NCBI GenBank assembly: GCA_017429475.1
Contig: JAFROX010000009.1
Coordinates: 248,001 to 312,000, forward strand
Source of the DNA: Bacteroidales bacterium
Lineage (GTDB): Bacteria > Bacteroidota > Bacteroidia > Bacteroidales > UBA932
Length of the DNA stretch: 64,000 bases
Direction of reading: 5' to 3'
A program made the position numbers and the translations under genes. Position 1 is the first letter of the stretch. Every line of letters starts with the position of its first letter. This document shows positions 1 to 8,430 of this stretch, in pieces. Under the pieces are notes generated by a model that saw only the letters and a program-made list of their open reading frames with translations, was not told the DNA's origin and made no database searches.

Positions 1-2295
1 TCCACATTGCTTATCTCCCTGCTGCTATGTACAGGTTTTGTATCCTGCAGGCAGCAGTCTCAAGTGAAACCGGCGTACCCCTTCAACGACCCGTCCCTGT
101 CCAAGGAAGCCCGTGTCAATGACCTCCTCAGCAGGCTCACAACGGAAGAAAAGGTCACCATGATGATGAACAACTCGGCCGCCATCGAGCGACTCGGAAT
201 CCCCGCCTACAACTGGTGGAACGAGGCCCTGCACGGCGTGGCCCGAGCCGGAGAGGCAACTGTCTTTCCCCAGGTGATCGGAATCGCCGCCACCTTCGAC
301 GAAGACCTTAATCTCGCGACATACACCATAGCTTCTGACGAAGCACGCGCTAAATACAACGACGCCATTGCGAACGGCACCTACAGGCAGTATTACGGCC
401 TGACATTCTGGACCCCCAACATCAATATTTACCGTGACCCCCGCTGGGGCCGTGGAATGGAGACTTACGGCGAAGACCCCTACCTGACTTCAAGGATGGG
501 CCTGGCTGCCGTGAAGGGACTCCAGGGCAATGACAAGAACTTCTTCAAGGCTCACGCCTGCGCCAAGCACTATGCAGTCCACAGCGGTCCCGAGCCCCTG
601 CGTCACTCTTTCGACGTATCGGTCTCTCCCACCGACCTCTGGGAAACCTATCTTCCCGCATTCAAGGCCCTCGTGACAGAAGGCAACGTGCAGGAGGTGA
701 TGTGCGCGTACAACCGTTACGAAGGCAACCCCTGCTGCGGCAGCAGCAAGCTGCTGATCGACATCCTCCGCAACCGCTGGAAATATGAAGGCGTAGTCGT
801 GTCTGACTGCGGCGCGATCGACGACTTCTACCGCGAGGGACGTCACGGCACCCATCCTGACGCTCTCACAGCTTCGAAGGACGCCATCCTCAACGGCACA
901 GACCTCGAGTGCGGCAGCTCTTTCAGGGCTATGATCGAAGGTGTCCAGAAGGGCGTCATCACAGATGCCGACCTTGACCCGCACGTTGGCCGCCTCATTG
1001 CCGACCGCATCGAACTGGGAATGCTCGACCCCGAGGACCTCACACCCTGGAAGGACTATGACATTGACGACATCTGCACTCCCGAGCACATCGCACATTC
1101 GCTCAAGGTTGCAAGGGAAAGCATGGTGCTGCTCAAGAACAACGGCAACACCCTTCCGCTCAGCAAGGACATAAAGAAGATCGCCGTGGTCGGCGTCAAT
1201 GCCGTCGACTCTGCGATGCTTCTCGGCAACTATAACGGAACTCCGCGCAGCGTCGTCACCATCCTCGACGGCATAGAGGCCAAGTTCCCCAAGGCTGAAG
1301 TGACCTATGTCGAAGGCTGCAAGTTGGTGGACGGGTTCATGGAGCGAGTCCGCAACTCGGCTGACACCCGTCAGAGAAGGCCGGAATTCTACGAGGGCGT
1401 CGTGGACGGAACCCAGAGAGTTCAGCAGCCGGCCACCCCTCCCGGCCCCTGGAAGGCACCTGAGAACTACGATGACGTAGTGGCACGGGTCAAGGATGCT
1501 GAAGTCATCATCTATGTAGGCGGTCTGAACCCGAACCTCGAAGGCGAGGAAATGCGCGGCGTCTCTTATGAAGGCTTTGCCGGCGGCGACCGCACCACCA
1601 TAGAACTTCCGGCCGTACAGAGCAAGCTCCTGGCGGCTCTCAAATCTACAGGCAAGCCTGTCGTTTTCGTACTCTGCGCCGGCAGCACCATCGGTCTGCA
1701 GAAAGACGAGCCCAACTACGATGCGCTTCTCGTAGCCTGGTATCCGGGCGAGCAGGGCGGCAATGCCGTAGCTGACGTGCTGGCTGGTGATTACAACCCG
1801 GCAGGCCGTCTTCCTCTCACATTCTACAAGTCAACCGACCAGCTTGGCGATTTCAGCGACTACAATATGGCAGGCAAGACATACCGTTATTTCAAAGACG
1901 AGCCCCTCTACCCCTTCGGCTACGGCATCGGCTATACCTCTTTCTCATACGGAAAGGGCAAACTTTCCAAGTCCAGCATCCGTAAAGGCGCCTCTGTCAA
2001 GGTTTCGTTCGATGTCACCAACAACGGAGGCAAGGACGGAGAGGAGGTTGCCCAGGTATATGTACGCCGCCTCGGCGATCCCGCAGCACCGCTCAAGTCG
2101 CTTCGCGGATTCAAGCGCACCCCCATCAAGGCCGGAGCTTCGCAGAAATTCGAGTTCACCCTCGGCCCCGACGCATTCTCGTTCTATGACGCAAGCGTAG
2201 ACGACCTTGCAGTCAAGGCCGGCGAATATGAGATACTCTTCGGAGGCTCTTCAGACGACAAGGCTCTGCAGAAACTCACCCTCACCGTGAAATAA
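1..2295 (+). CDS. GH3 beta-glycosidase (beta-xylosidase/beta-glucosidase type), lipoprotein, 5' end cut by window
   Basis: Glycoside hydrolase family 3 enzyme, probably releasing terminal xylose or glucose from plant-type oligosaccharides at the cell envelope. The frame is open from base 1; the first possible start inside the window is a TTG at 7, but the hydrophobic stretch followed by the lipobox FVSC is already running, so the true start lies just upstream. The N-terminal barrel shows WTPNINIYRDPRWGRG, the AKHY motif and VVSDCGAI; the Asp of this last motif (about residue 267 counted from base 7) is the family nucleophile. The second alpha/beta domain and a C-terminal fibronectin-III-like domain (residues about 645-760) follow. 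There is no obvious PA14 insertion, so it is shorter than many Bacteroidales GH3 proteins. Exact sugar specificity cannot be told from sequence. A reductase gene remnant follows within 12 bp. Confidence 0.92.
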   Translation, partial: STLLISLLLCTGFVSCRQQSQVKPAYPFNDPSLSKEARVNDLLSRLTTEEKVTMMMNNSAAIERLGIPAYNWWNEALHGVARAGEATVFPQVIGIAATFDEDLNLATYTIASDEARAKYNDAIANGTYRQYYGLTFWTPNINIYRDPRWGRGMETYGEDPYLTSRMGLAAVKGLQGNDKNFFKAHACAKHYAVHSGPEPLRHSFDVSVSPTDLWETYLPAFKALVTEGNVQEVMCAYNRYEGNPCCGSSKLLIDILRNRWKYEGVVVSDCGAIDDFYREGRHGTHPDALTASKDAILNGTDLECGSSFRAMIEGVQKGVITDADLDPHVGRLIADRIELGMLDPEDLTPWKDYDIDDICTPEHIAHSLKVARESMVLLKNNGNTLPLSKDIKKIAVVGVNAVDSAMLLGNYNGTPRSVVTILDGIEAKFPKAEVTYVEGCKLVDGFMERVRNSADTRQRRPEFYEGVVDGTQRVQQPATPPGPWKAPENYDDVVARVKDAEVIIYVGGLNPNLEGEEMRGVSYEGFAGGDRTTIELPAVQSKLLAALKSTGKPVVFVLCAGSTIGLQKDEPNYDALLVAWYPGEQGGNAVADVLAGDYNPAGRLPLTFYKSTDQLGDFSDYNMAGKTYRYFKDEPLYPFGYGIGYTSFSYGKGKLSKSSIRKGASVKVSFDVTNNGGKDGEEVAQVYVRRLGDPAAPLKSLRGFKRTPIKAGASQKFEFTLGPDAFSFYDASVDDLAVKAGEYEILFGGSSDDKALQKLTLTVK

Positions 2296-2307
2296 TCAGA
2301 AATATGA

Positions 2308-2625
2308 GAGTGCGACATCATCATCACGATGCCGCCCAATTCTCCTCACGTCGAGGCTGTGGTATGCGGTGCGAACGGCATTCTGGAAGGCATCCGTCCC
2401 GGCTCCATCTACATTGACATGAGTTCGATCTCTCCCGTGCTCGACAAGAAACTCTATGACATAATGGCTGAGAAGGGCGTCGAGATGCTTGACGCTCCTG
2501 TCAGCGGCGGTGAGCCCAAGGTAAAAGTCAGCGTGGCCAAGGACGGCACCGTCAATGACGACCACTGCGGAGTTATCCAGTATTGGGAGAAGCTCGCAAA
2601 CGTTAAAGTAGAACGCAGGAAATAA
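2308..2625 (+). pseudogene. Remnant of 2-hydroxy-3-oxopropionate reductase (GarR/3-hydroxyisobutyrate dehydrogenase family)
   Basis: The frame reads ECDIIITMPPNSPHVE, then PGSIYIDMSSISP and DAPVSGGEPK, which match the middle of the NAD-binding domain of GarR-type beta-hydroxyacid dehydrogenases (the DMSSISP and PVSGGE segments are family hallmarks). After EPK the frame passes into a short stretch ending DDHCGVIQYWEKLANVKV, which resembles the extreme C-terminus of the same family. Intact members have about 290 residues. Here the first ~60 residues with the Rossmann GxGxxG loop and most of the C-terminal helical domain with the catalytic Lys are missing, while the frame stays open. It starts 12 bp after the GH3 stop. 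I read it as a decayed gene with a 5' truncation and an in-frame internal deletion; an assembly error is the alternative. Confidence 0.75.
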
Positions 2626-2645
2626 GCTCCGAACCTTATACGAAC

Positions 2646-2733
2646 GGCCCTCCTTGGGGCTCAGGGGCTGCTGCTAGGAGACTAGCATAATAGTCTCTTG
2701 CGCAGCACCCCTGTCGCCACGATGCGGAGGGCC
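2646..2733. repeat. 88-bp interrupted palindrome between convergent genes
   Basis: The ends are GGCCCTCC (2646-2653) and its exact inverse GGAGGGCC (2726-2733). Inside lie a second pair, AGGGGCTGCTGC (2663-2674) against GCAGCACCCCT (2702-2712) with one base indel, and a third perfect pair, GAGACT (2678-2683) and AGTCTC (2692-2697), around an 8-nt loop. Transcripts from either strand could fold into a long hairpin. It lies between the 3' ends of the reductase remnant and the DUF2156-GNAT gene, so a two-way terminator or a small repeat element are both possible. Bases 2645-2658 recur exactly, inverted, at 18654-18667. Confidence 0.6.
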
Positions 2734-2753
2734 TTCTGTTTGCGCTCCTGGAT

Positions 2754-4445
2754 TCAGTTCAGCATTAGGGTCATAGTCGCATCCATCTCGTGGAAGATCA
2801 TTTCAGCGAGGAATGCGATTGTGATTTTATGGGCGGACTCGTCGGGTTCTTCGGACTGGAGGACCTTGCCTGCAGAGATTGTAAAATAGGCGTTGTTGGC
2901 AGGGATGACGTCGTCGTCAGTGACGCGGAGTTTCAGTTCGGCTTCCGGATGCAGGCTTGCATAGAGCTGCAAGGCCTGGAAAGCATCGATGATTCTGATC
3001 ATTCCAGTGACGGGGGCCGGTGTCTGTCCGCCGCTGCGACGCAGTTCTTCCTGCGCGACTGAGAACCATTCCCTTCCGGCCAGCAATGAGCATCGCTGCT
3101 TCCGCAGGTATGCCTCCCACTCTTCCCAACTCATCGCAGAGGCTTCTGCCGGAGGTGTCACGCATTCGATGCAGCTGGCATATCCAAGCCTGCCGTACCA
3201 ATCCCGCAGCCACGGCTCGGCCGGAATCAGCACGGCGAAAGCCACCTTGCGGTTATAGAGGTTGTAATGGGCCTGGTGCATCAGTTCCGCACCCATATTC
3301 TGACCTCGATACTCGTCTTTGACGGCCACTCCGCTGATATATGACACCGGCAGGTCGCGACCCGTGCAAATCATTGTGAAAGGTATGGTCTGGAGAGCAG
3401 CTATTACCTTTCCTCCGCTTTTGATGCAGACGTTGTCTTCGCTGCGGTATATTTTCGAGAAATAAGTCTCTACATATTCTTCGGGATCGTGGAATGTGTC
3501 TCTCCAGAGCTGCGCGCATTCAAGCCTTATTGCTTCGCTGTCCTCGCTCTGCCTGAGGTGGGACTTCTCCCTCACCAGCAGTTTTTCCTGCAGTATGTCG
3601 GGGCGGTAGCTGAGTTTTGCCTTGCGGAGCCCCTCCTCACCCATATCCTCCTCGCGGTTGATGTACTTGAACTGCTTCGGAAGATGTCTCACAAACTCGC
3701 AGTTGATGATGGTATATGCCCCTTCGTAAGCCACATTTGCCTTCTCCACGCAGACATCGAAAGTGTCGTGGTTGATCGGGCAGCCGTAGGTGAATGCCAC
3801 CAGTTCGCCGTCCACCCAGATGGTGCCGCCGGACATCCCAAGCCGATCCCAGCGGTGGAACACGCGGGTCATAGCCCTCAGTTCCATATTCTGGCTGTCG
3901 GCCTGCTCGTCGTCATCCTGACCGGCCTTCCACTTACGTTCAAGCCGAAGGCAGTCTGGGATCATTTCCTTCGTCAGCGGCTTGTACTCATACTGAGGAT
4001 ACAGGCTCAGGAACTTGTTGATGTGGTTGCGCTTGCTCTGCAGCTTCTTGCCGCTGAGATTCTCCAGTTTCTCCCGGAAATAGACGTAGTCCGAGTAGTC
4101 GCGGTTCTGGTCGACATCGAACACACCTGGCATAGCCGCCTCAAGCGCTTCTGCCATCTGCGCGGTGACGCCGCTCATCAGGAAAGGCTGTCCCAGCGAT
4201 GCGGAGTCTTCCATCAGAGCCTTGATCACCTCTATGTCGATGACCGGAACGATATAGGCCAGGTCGCCGAAGAAATGCAGACGGAACACCAGTTTTCCCT
4301 CGACTTCGGCCATCTGGGTGTTAAACAGGAACTGCCAGCCTATAAGATTGGCCACGGACAGGTCGCATCCCCGTCTGTCGCCTTCCCAGGCATAGTTGCG
4401 GATCCGGTCTATATCATCTTCTGTAAGTGGTCGGAAATGGATCAT
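2754..4445 (-). CDS. DUF2156 domain fused to GNAT N-acetyltransferase
   Basis: A 563-residue two-domain protein. Residues about 1-290 match DUF2156, the GNAT-like fold also found at the C-terminus of phosphatidylglycerol lysyltransferases (MprF); visible are LQSKRNHINKFLSLYP, a GGTIWVDGELVAFTYG strand and KLSYRPDILQEK near its end. Residues about 300-563 form a second acyltransferase domain with the acetyl-CoA loop region VKDEYRGQNMGAELM and WYGRLGY, closer to the Eis-type GNAT arrangement with a long C-terminal part. There is no signal peptide or membrane segment, so it is cytosolic. Substrates are unknown; both halves could transfer acyl or aminoacyl groups. It is monocistronic and divergent from the carboxylesterase gene. 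Confidence 0.8.
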   Translation of the reverse strand: MIHFRPLTEDDIDRIRNYAWEGDRRGCDLSVANLIGWQFLFNTQMAEVEGKLVFRLHFFGDLAYIVPVIDIEVIKALMEDSASLGQPFLMSGVTAQMAEALEAAMPGVFDVDQNRDYSDYVYFREKLENLSGKKLQSKRNHINKFLSLYPQYEYKPLTKEMIPDCLRLERKWKAGQDDDEQADSQNMELRAMTRVFHRWDRLGMSGGTIWVDGELVAFTYGCPINHDTFDVCVEKANVAYEGAYTIINCEFVRHLPKQFKYINREEDMGEEGLRKAKLSYRPDILQEKLLVREKSHLRQSEDSEAIRLECAQLWRDTFHDPEEYVETYFSKIYRSEDNVCIKSGGKVIAALQTIPFTMICTGRDLPVSYISGVAVKDEYRGQNMGAELMHQAHYNLYNRKVAFAVLIPAEPWLRDWYGRLGYASCIECVTPPAEASAMSWEEWEAYLRKQRCSLLAGREWFSVAQEELRRSGGQTPAPVTGMIRIIDAFQALQLYASLHPEAELKLRVTDDDVIPANNAYFTISAGKVLQSEEPDESAHKITIAFLAEMIFHEMDATMTLMLN

Positions 4446-4484
4446 ATTGTCGCTTGGTCCGGCAATTTAGAAATAAAAAATGAT

Positions 4485-4492
4485 TATTTTTG
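4485..4492 (+). promoter_or_regulatory. -7 box for the carboxylesterase gene
   Basis: TATTTTTG fits the Bacteroidetes TAnnTTTG element and lies 23 nt before the ATG at 4516. It falls inside the longer reading frame that begins at 4480, which supports the downstream ATG as the true start. No good -33 element is seen. Confidence 0.5.
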
Positions 4493-4515
4493 ACGATACG
4501 TATTTTAACGCGACT

Positions 4516-6042
4516 ATGAAAAGGATTTTTATCATAATGGCGGCTGCGCTGTGCCTGTGCGCTTGCGCCAGACAGGTGCCCGGTCAGGTAAAGGTGACCG
4601 GCGGCACGATCCAGGGTGTCGTCCTGGACGATATGACAATTTATAAGGGTATTCCTTTCGCTGCGCCACCTGTGGGTGACCTTCGATGGAAAGCCCCCCA
4701 GCCCGTAGTTGCCTGGGACGGAGTGCTCGAATGCAAGGAGTTCGGTCCGGACCCTATGCAGGGCAACGGAAGCAACTGCAGCGAAGACTGTCTCTACCTG
4801 AATGTCTGGACACCTGCCAGGAGCCCCAAGGATAAACTTCCGGTGATGGTGTGGATCTACGGCGGCGGTTTCGCAGGAGGAGCCACATCGCTTTATGACG
4901 GTGCAGCACTTGCGCGCAAGGGCGTCATCCTGGTGAGCGTGGCTTACCGCGTTGGCAAGCTCGGCTTCCTGTCGCTGCCCGAGCTCAGTGCCGAGGACCC
5001 TCACGGCGTGAGCGGCAACTACGGCATCCTTGACCAGATCGCCGGCCTGCAGTGGGTACACGACAATATCGCAAAGTTCGGCGGCGACCCCGCGAAGGTC
5101 ACCATATTCGGTGAATCTGCCGGCGGCATCTCCGTCAGCATGCTCTGCGCCTCTCCCCTTGCAAAGGGTTTGTTCCGCGGCGCCATTTCCCAGAGCGGAG
5201 GATCGTTCGGTCCGACCAATCCCCAGTCATATCCTGGAGAGAATATGCAGACCCTCGCTGTCGCTCAGCAGGAGAACGTGGCTTGGGCAAAAGGCGCCTT
5301 CGGCGACAATTACACTCTTGAGAAGCTGCGTGCAGCAGACGCCAAGGCTGTGATGGGCGGTTTCGGTGGTTCGGGCGGATGGCCGGTTACTGACGGCTAT
5401 GTAATCCCCGACGACCAGTTCAAACTGTATGAAGCCGGCAAATACAATGACGTGGACGTACTCATCGGCTACAACTCTGACGAGGGTATGAGCTTCGGCT
5501 TCGCATTCGGCGGCGGCACCCACGAGGAGTCTGTCCGCGCCCGCTACGAAGACTATGCGGACGCACTTCTGGCCGCATATCCCGTCGAGCCTGACGGCAA
5601 GGTGGGCAAGACCGCCCGTGACCTTACGCGCGACGCCGCCTTCGGATGGCAGACCTGGAGCTGGGCAAGGCTGCAGGAACGCACCGGCAAAGGCCGGGTA
5701 TGGCTGTACTACTTCGACCAGCATCCCGACTACCCCGCTGATTCACCCCGCTATGGACAGGGGTCTCCCCACGGACAGGATGTCAACTATGTCTTCGGAA
5801 ATCCCCAGGAAACCCTGCCCACCGACAAAGCCCTATCCGGCTGGATGATGGACTACTGGACGAACTTCGCAAAGACGGGCGACCCCAACGGTGAAGGCCT
5901 GCCGGCCTGGCCGCGCTTCCGCAACGACGATCCGAAGACGATGGTGCTCACCGGCAGCGGCTGCCACGAAGCTCCCGTTCCTTCGGAGGCTGCGATGAAA
6001 GTGCTGGACGAATACTTCGCCTGGAGACGCAGTCAGGAATAG
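4516..6042 (+). CDS. Carboxylesterase type B (alpha/beta hydrolase), lipoprotein
   Basis: Type B carboxylesterase of 508 residues. The frame is open from 4480, but the ATG at 4516 is chosen because it starts a clean lipoprotein leader (MKRIFIIMAAALCLCACA) and has a -7 box upstream. The alpha/beta hydrolase shows KGIPFAAPPVGDLRW, the SEDCLYLNVW motif, the oxyanion segment YGGGFAGG, and the nucleophile elbow FGESAGG with Ser at residue 201. The acid Glu is likely the one in YNSDEG and the base His the one in GSPHGQDVNYVF. It should hydrolyse ester bonds at the envelope, perhaps acetyl or feruloyl groups on glycans given the GH3 gene nearby; that is inference. It stands alone, divergent from the DUF2156-GNAT gene. 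Confidence 0.9.
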   Translation: MKRIFIIMAAALCLCACARQVPGQVKVTGGTIQGVVLDDMTIYKGIPFAAPPVGDLRWKAPQPVVAWDGVLECKEFGPDPMQGNGSNCSEDCLYLNVWTPARSPKDKLPVMVWIYGGGFAGGATSLYDGAALARKGVILVSVAYRVGKLGFLSLPELSAEDPHGVSGNYGILDQIAGLQWVHDNIAKFGGDPAKVTIFGESAGGISVSMLCASPLAKGLFRGAISQSGGSFGPTNPQSYPGENMQTLAVAQQENVAWAKGAFGDNYTLEKLRAADAKAVMGGFGGSGGWPVTDGYVIPDDQFKLYEAGKYNDVDVLIGYNSDEGMSFGFAFGGGTHEESVRARYEDYADALLAAYPVEPDGKVGKTARDLTRDAAFGWQTWSWARLQERTGKGRVWLYYFDQHPDYPADSPRYGQGSPHGQDVNYVFGNPQETLPTDKALSGWMMDYWTNFAKTGDPNGEGLPAWPRFRNDDPKTMVLTGSGCHEAPVPSEAAMKVLDEYFAWRRSQE

Positions 6043-6065
6043 CCACGGCCTTTTTGCTAAATCGC

Positions 6066-6073
6066 TATCTTTG
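6066..6073 (+). promoter_or_regulatory. -7 box directly in front of recF
   Basis: TATCTTTG matches TAnnTTTG perfectly. Only 5 nt separate it from the recF ATG at 6079, so transcription would begin at or next to the start codon. No TTTG is found at the usual 19-21 nt upstream. Confidence 0.5.
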
Positions 6074-6078
6074 CATAT

Positions 6079-7179
6079 ATGTACCTAAAGCGGATCAGCC
6101 TCACTAATTTCAAGAACATCCCGGAAGCTCAGATCGAGTTTTCGAGCGGGCTGAACTGCATCAACGGCAACAACGGGCAGGGCAAGACGAATCTGCTTGA
6201 CGCCATCTACTACCTGTCGATGACAAAGAGCTATTTCGACGTCCTGGACCGCTTCACCTTCCGTCACGGAGAGCAGACCGCGTCTGTGCAGGGCACATAC
6301 CTGAGCGATGACGGCACCGAGGAGACCATCACCGTGCTGCTCAGCAAGCAGGCGCCCAAGCAAGTGCGCCGCGGCAAGAAGCAGTACGCGAGATTCTCCG
6401 ACCACATCGGCCTGATTCCCATCGTGATGTCTTCTCCGACCGACACCGCGCTCGTGAACGACGCAAGCGGGGAACGCCGCCGCTTCGTCAATATGTTCCT
6501 TTCCCAGACCGACAAGGAATATCTGCGCAACCTGCAGGACTACAACCAGCTGCTGATGCAGCGCAACAAGCTGCTGAAGCAGGAGATCGTGCCCGCCGAC
6601 CTGCTGGACGTTTTCTCGGCAAGGCTTTCCGAATATGCTGACTACATCTACCGCAGAAGGTCGGAACTCTGCGAAAGGCTGACCCCGCTGGTGGACGAAT
6701 ACCACCATCTGCTGTCAGGCGACAGGGAGAAGGTTTCACTGCAGTATGTCTCAGACCTGCAGAACGGTTCCCTGGAAGACATACTCCGCAAGGAGGCCGA
6801 AAGGGAAAGGATACTGAAATACACCACTGCCGGCGTGCATCACGACGACATACTGCTTCAGCTCGACGGCTACCCGCTGCGCAAGTGCGGCTCGCAGGGC
6901 CAGCAGAAGAGTTTCCTGATCGCCCTCAAACTGGCTCAGTTCTCCATAATGAGAGAAAGCTACCCCTTCCCTCCCATCCTGCTTCTGGACGACGTGTTCG
7001 ACAAGCTGGATTCCGAAAGGGTATCAAATTTGCTGTCAATCGTCTCCGGCGAAGACTTCGGACAGATATTCATTACCGACAGCAACAAGGTCCGGCTCGG
7101 GAATATAGTAAAAGAGCTCAGCGCTGAATGCGCAATGTTCGATGTAGCAGACGGCATATATACGAGGATAATGCAATGA
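6079..7179 (+). CDS. recF: DNA replication and repair protein RecF
   Basis: RecF is the SMC-like ATPase that, with RecO and RecR, loads RecA at single-strand gaps. The 366-residue protein has the usual length. Walker A is GNNGQGKT (residues 30-37). The signature region CGSQGQQKSFLIALKLAQ and Walker B ILLLDDVFDKLD follow in the C-terminal half. The start ATG begins LKRISLTNFKN, typical of the family. The stop overlaps the next start (ATGA at 7176-7179), so recF and the DUF721 gene are translationally coupled, an arrangement common in many phyla. Confidence 0.96.
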   Translation: MYLKRISLTNFKNIPEAQIEFSSGLNCINGNNGQGKTNLLDAIYYLSMTKSYFDVLDRFTFRHGEQTASVQGTYLSDDGTEETITVLLSKQAPKQVRRGKKQYARFSDHIGLIPIVMSSPTDTALVNDASGERRRFVNMFLSQTDKEYLRNLQDYNQLLMQRNKLLKQEIVPADLLDVFSARLSEYADYIYRRRSELCERLTPLVDEYHHLLSGDREKVSLQYVSDLQNGSLEDILRKEAERERILKYTTAGVHHDDILLQLDGYPLRKCGSQGQQKSFLIALKLAQFSIMRESYPFPPILLLDDVFDKLDSERVSNLLSIVSGEDFGQIFITDSNKVRLGNIVKELSAECAMFDVADGIYTRIMQ

Positions 7180-7469
7180 TCCGACAGAAATCCATACGGC
7201 TCGGAGACATCCTGGATGCCTGCATCCCTGAGAACAGCACGCTCGGAAAAGGCCTGCTGGGAGCAAGGATAAAGGATGCCTACAGCCAGACGGTGGGGAG
7301 TTCCGCCGCAGCCGCGACGATGAACGTGACATATAAGGACGGAACCTTGAGATGCAAGATATCTTCATCGGTCTACCGTATGCATCTTGCAGCGAACAAG
7401 GACGAGATAATGAAATCCATAAATGCCCTGCTGGGCAAAGAACAAGTCAAATCAATAATATTCACATAA
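7176..7469 (+). CDS. DUF721 family protein
   Basis: A 97-residue protein of the DUF721 (DciA-related) family, usually found beside recF. The frame is open from 7128, but the ATG at 7176 fits the family start (IRQKSIRLGDILDACI) and gives the ATGA overlap with recF. The VTYKDGTLRCKISSSVYRMH strand pair and the C-terminal INALLGKEQVKSIIF are the DUF721 core. Related DciA proteins help load the replicative helicase; whether this short form does so is not known. Confidence 0.85.
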   Translation: MIRQKSIRLGDILDACIPENSTLGKGLLGARIKDAYSQTVGSSAAAATMNVTYKDGTLRCKISSSVYRMHLAANKDEIMKSINALLGKEQVKSIIFT

Positions 7470-7470
7470 T

Positions 7471-8430
7471 ATGAAAGCCATCATCGACAAAGCAATCCCC
7501 TACATCCAGGGCGTCTTGGAACCATTCTTCGACGTTGAATACCTGCCTGGCAAAGACATAGACCGTGCAAAGGCGGCAGATGCAGACGTGCTGCTGATCC
7601 GCACACGCACCCACTGCAACGAAGCGCTGCTGTCCGGGTCAAAAGTCAAACTGGTGGCGACCGCCACCATCGGATGCGACCACATCGACATGCCGTGGTG
7701 CCAGAAAGCAGGCATCAAGGTGGTGAACGCACCGGGTTGCAACAGCTCCGCAGTTATGGAATATTTCTTCACCGCCATCTACAAGCTTGCCGAGATGAAG
7801 GGTATCGACCTGCTCGGCCAGACCATCGGTGTAGTAGGCGTAGGACACGTGGGAAGCAAGGTTGCCGACATGGCCGAGGAACTCGGATTCAGGGTACTGC
7901 GCAACGACCCGCCGAGGATGGCTGCTGAAGGTCCCAAAGGGTTCGTGGACCTCGACACCCTGCTGAAGAATTCCGACATCGTCACCATACATATACCGCT
8001 CGAGAACAACCTGGACTTCGCCGGTGACCACTTCTTCGACAGCATGAAGAACGGTGCCATCTTCGTAAACGCTTCCAGAGGCGAAGTTATCGTGGAGGAA
8101 GCTTTCCTGAGAAACAGGCCCCGTTTCGCCGGAGTTGTGATGGACGTGTGGAGGCACGAGCCCGACATCACTCCAGCAATGCTGGAAGCCGCGGACATTG
8201 CCACGCCGCACATCGCAGGTTATTCAATGCAGGGCAAGATCAACGGAACCACGGCAGTGGTACGCGCCACCGGTGAATTCTTCGACATCCCCGAACTCAA
8301 GGAATTCAGCCTGCCTTCGGCCGAGAAGCCGTTCTCACTGACGAGATACGACATTATGGCCGACGACGCGGCACTGCGTTCGGCACCCGAAAGCTTCGAG
8401 TCGCTCAGGAGCAACTACAATTACAGATAG
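7471..8430 (+). CDS. pdxB: Erythronate-4-phosphate dehydrogenase
   Basis: PdxB oxidises 4-phosphoerythronate to 2-oxo-3-hydroxy-4-phosphobutanoate, the second step of the DXP-dependent pyridoxal phosphate route. This D-2-hydroxyacid dehydrogenase of 319 residues has the NAD loop GVVGVGHVGSKV, the catalytic Arg segment NASRGEVI and the catalytic His segment PHIAGYS. The C-terminus (YDIMADDAALRSAPESFESL) is typical of Bacteroidales PdxB, although shorter than the E. coli enzyme (about 378 residues). It follows the DUF721 gene by 1 bp and its last codons overlap the convergent HAD gene by 10 bp. pdxA of the same pathway lies at 53019. Confidence 0.93.
   Translation: MKAIIDKAIPYIQGVLEPFFDVEYLPGKDIDRAKAADADVLLIRTRTHCNEALLSGSKVKLVATATIGCDHIDMPWCQKAGIKVVNAPGCNSSAVMEYFFTAIYKLAEMKGIDLLGQTIGVVGVGHVGSKVADMAEELGFRVLRNDPPRMAAEGPKGFVDLDTLLKNSDIVTIHIPLENNLDFAGDHFFDSMKNGAIFVNASRGEVIVEEAFLRNRPRFAGVVMDVWRHEPDITPAMLEAADIATPHIAGYSMQGKINGTTAVVRATGEFFDIPELKEFSLPSAEKPFSLTRYDIMADDAALRSAPESFESLRSNYNYR

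Noticed and set aside
3489-4493. 334-codon plus-strand frame antisense to the DUF2156-GNAT gene
   Set aside because: The minus-strand product has clear domain motifs; this frame does not.
8421-8430. pdxB overlap with the HAD gene as evidence of truncation
   Set aside because: Only 10 bp at the very ends overlap and both proteins have normal C-terminal motifs.
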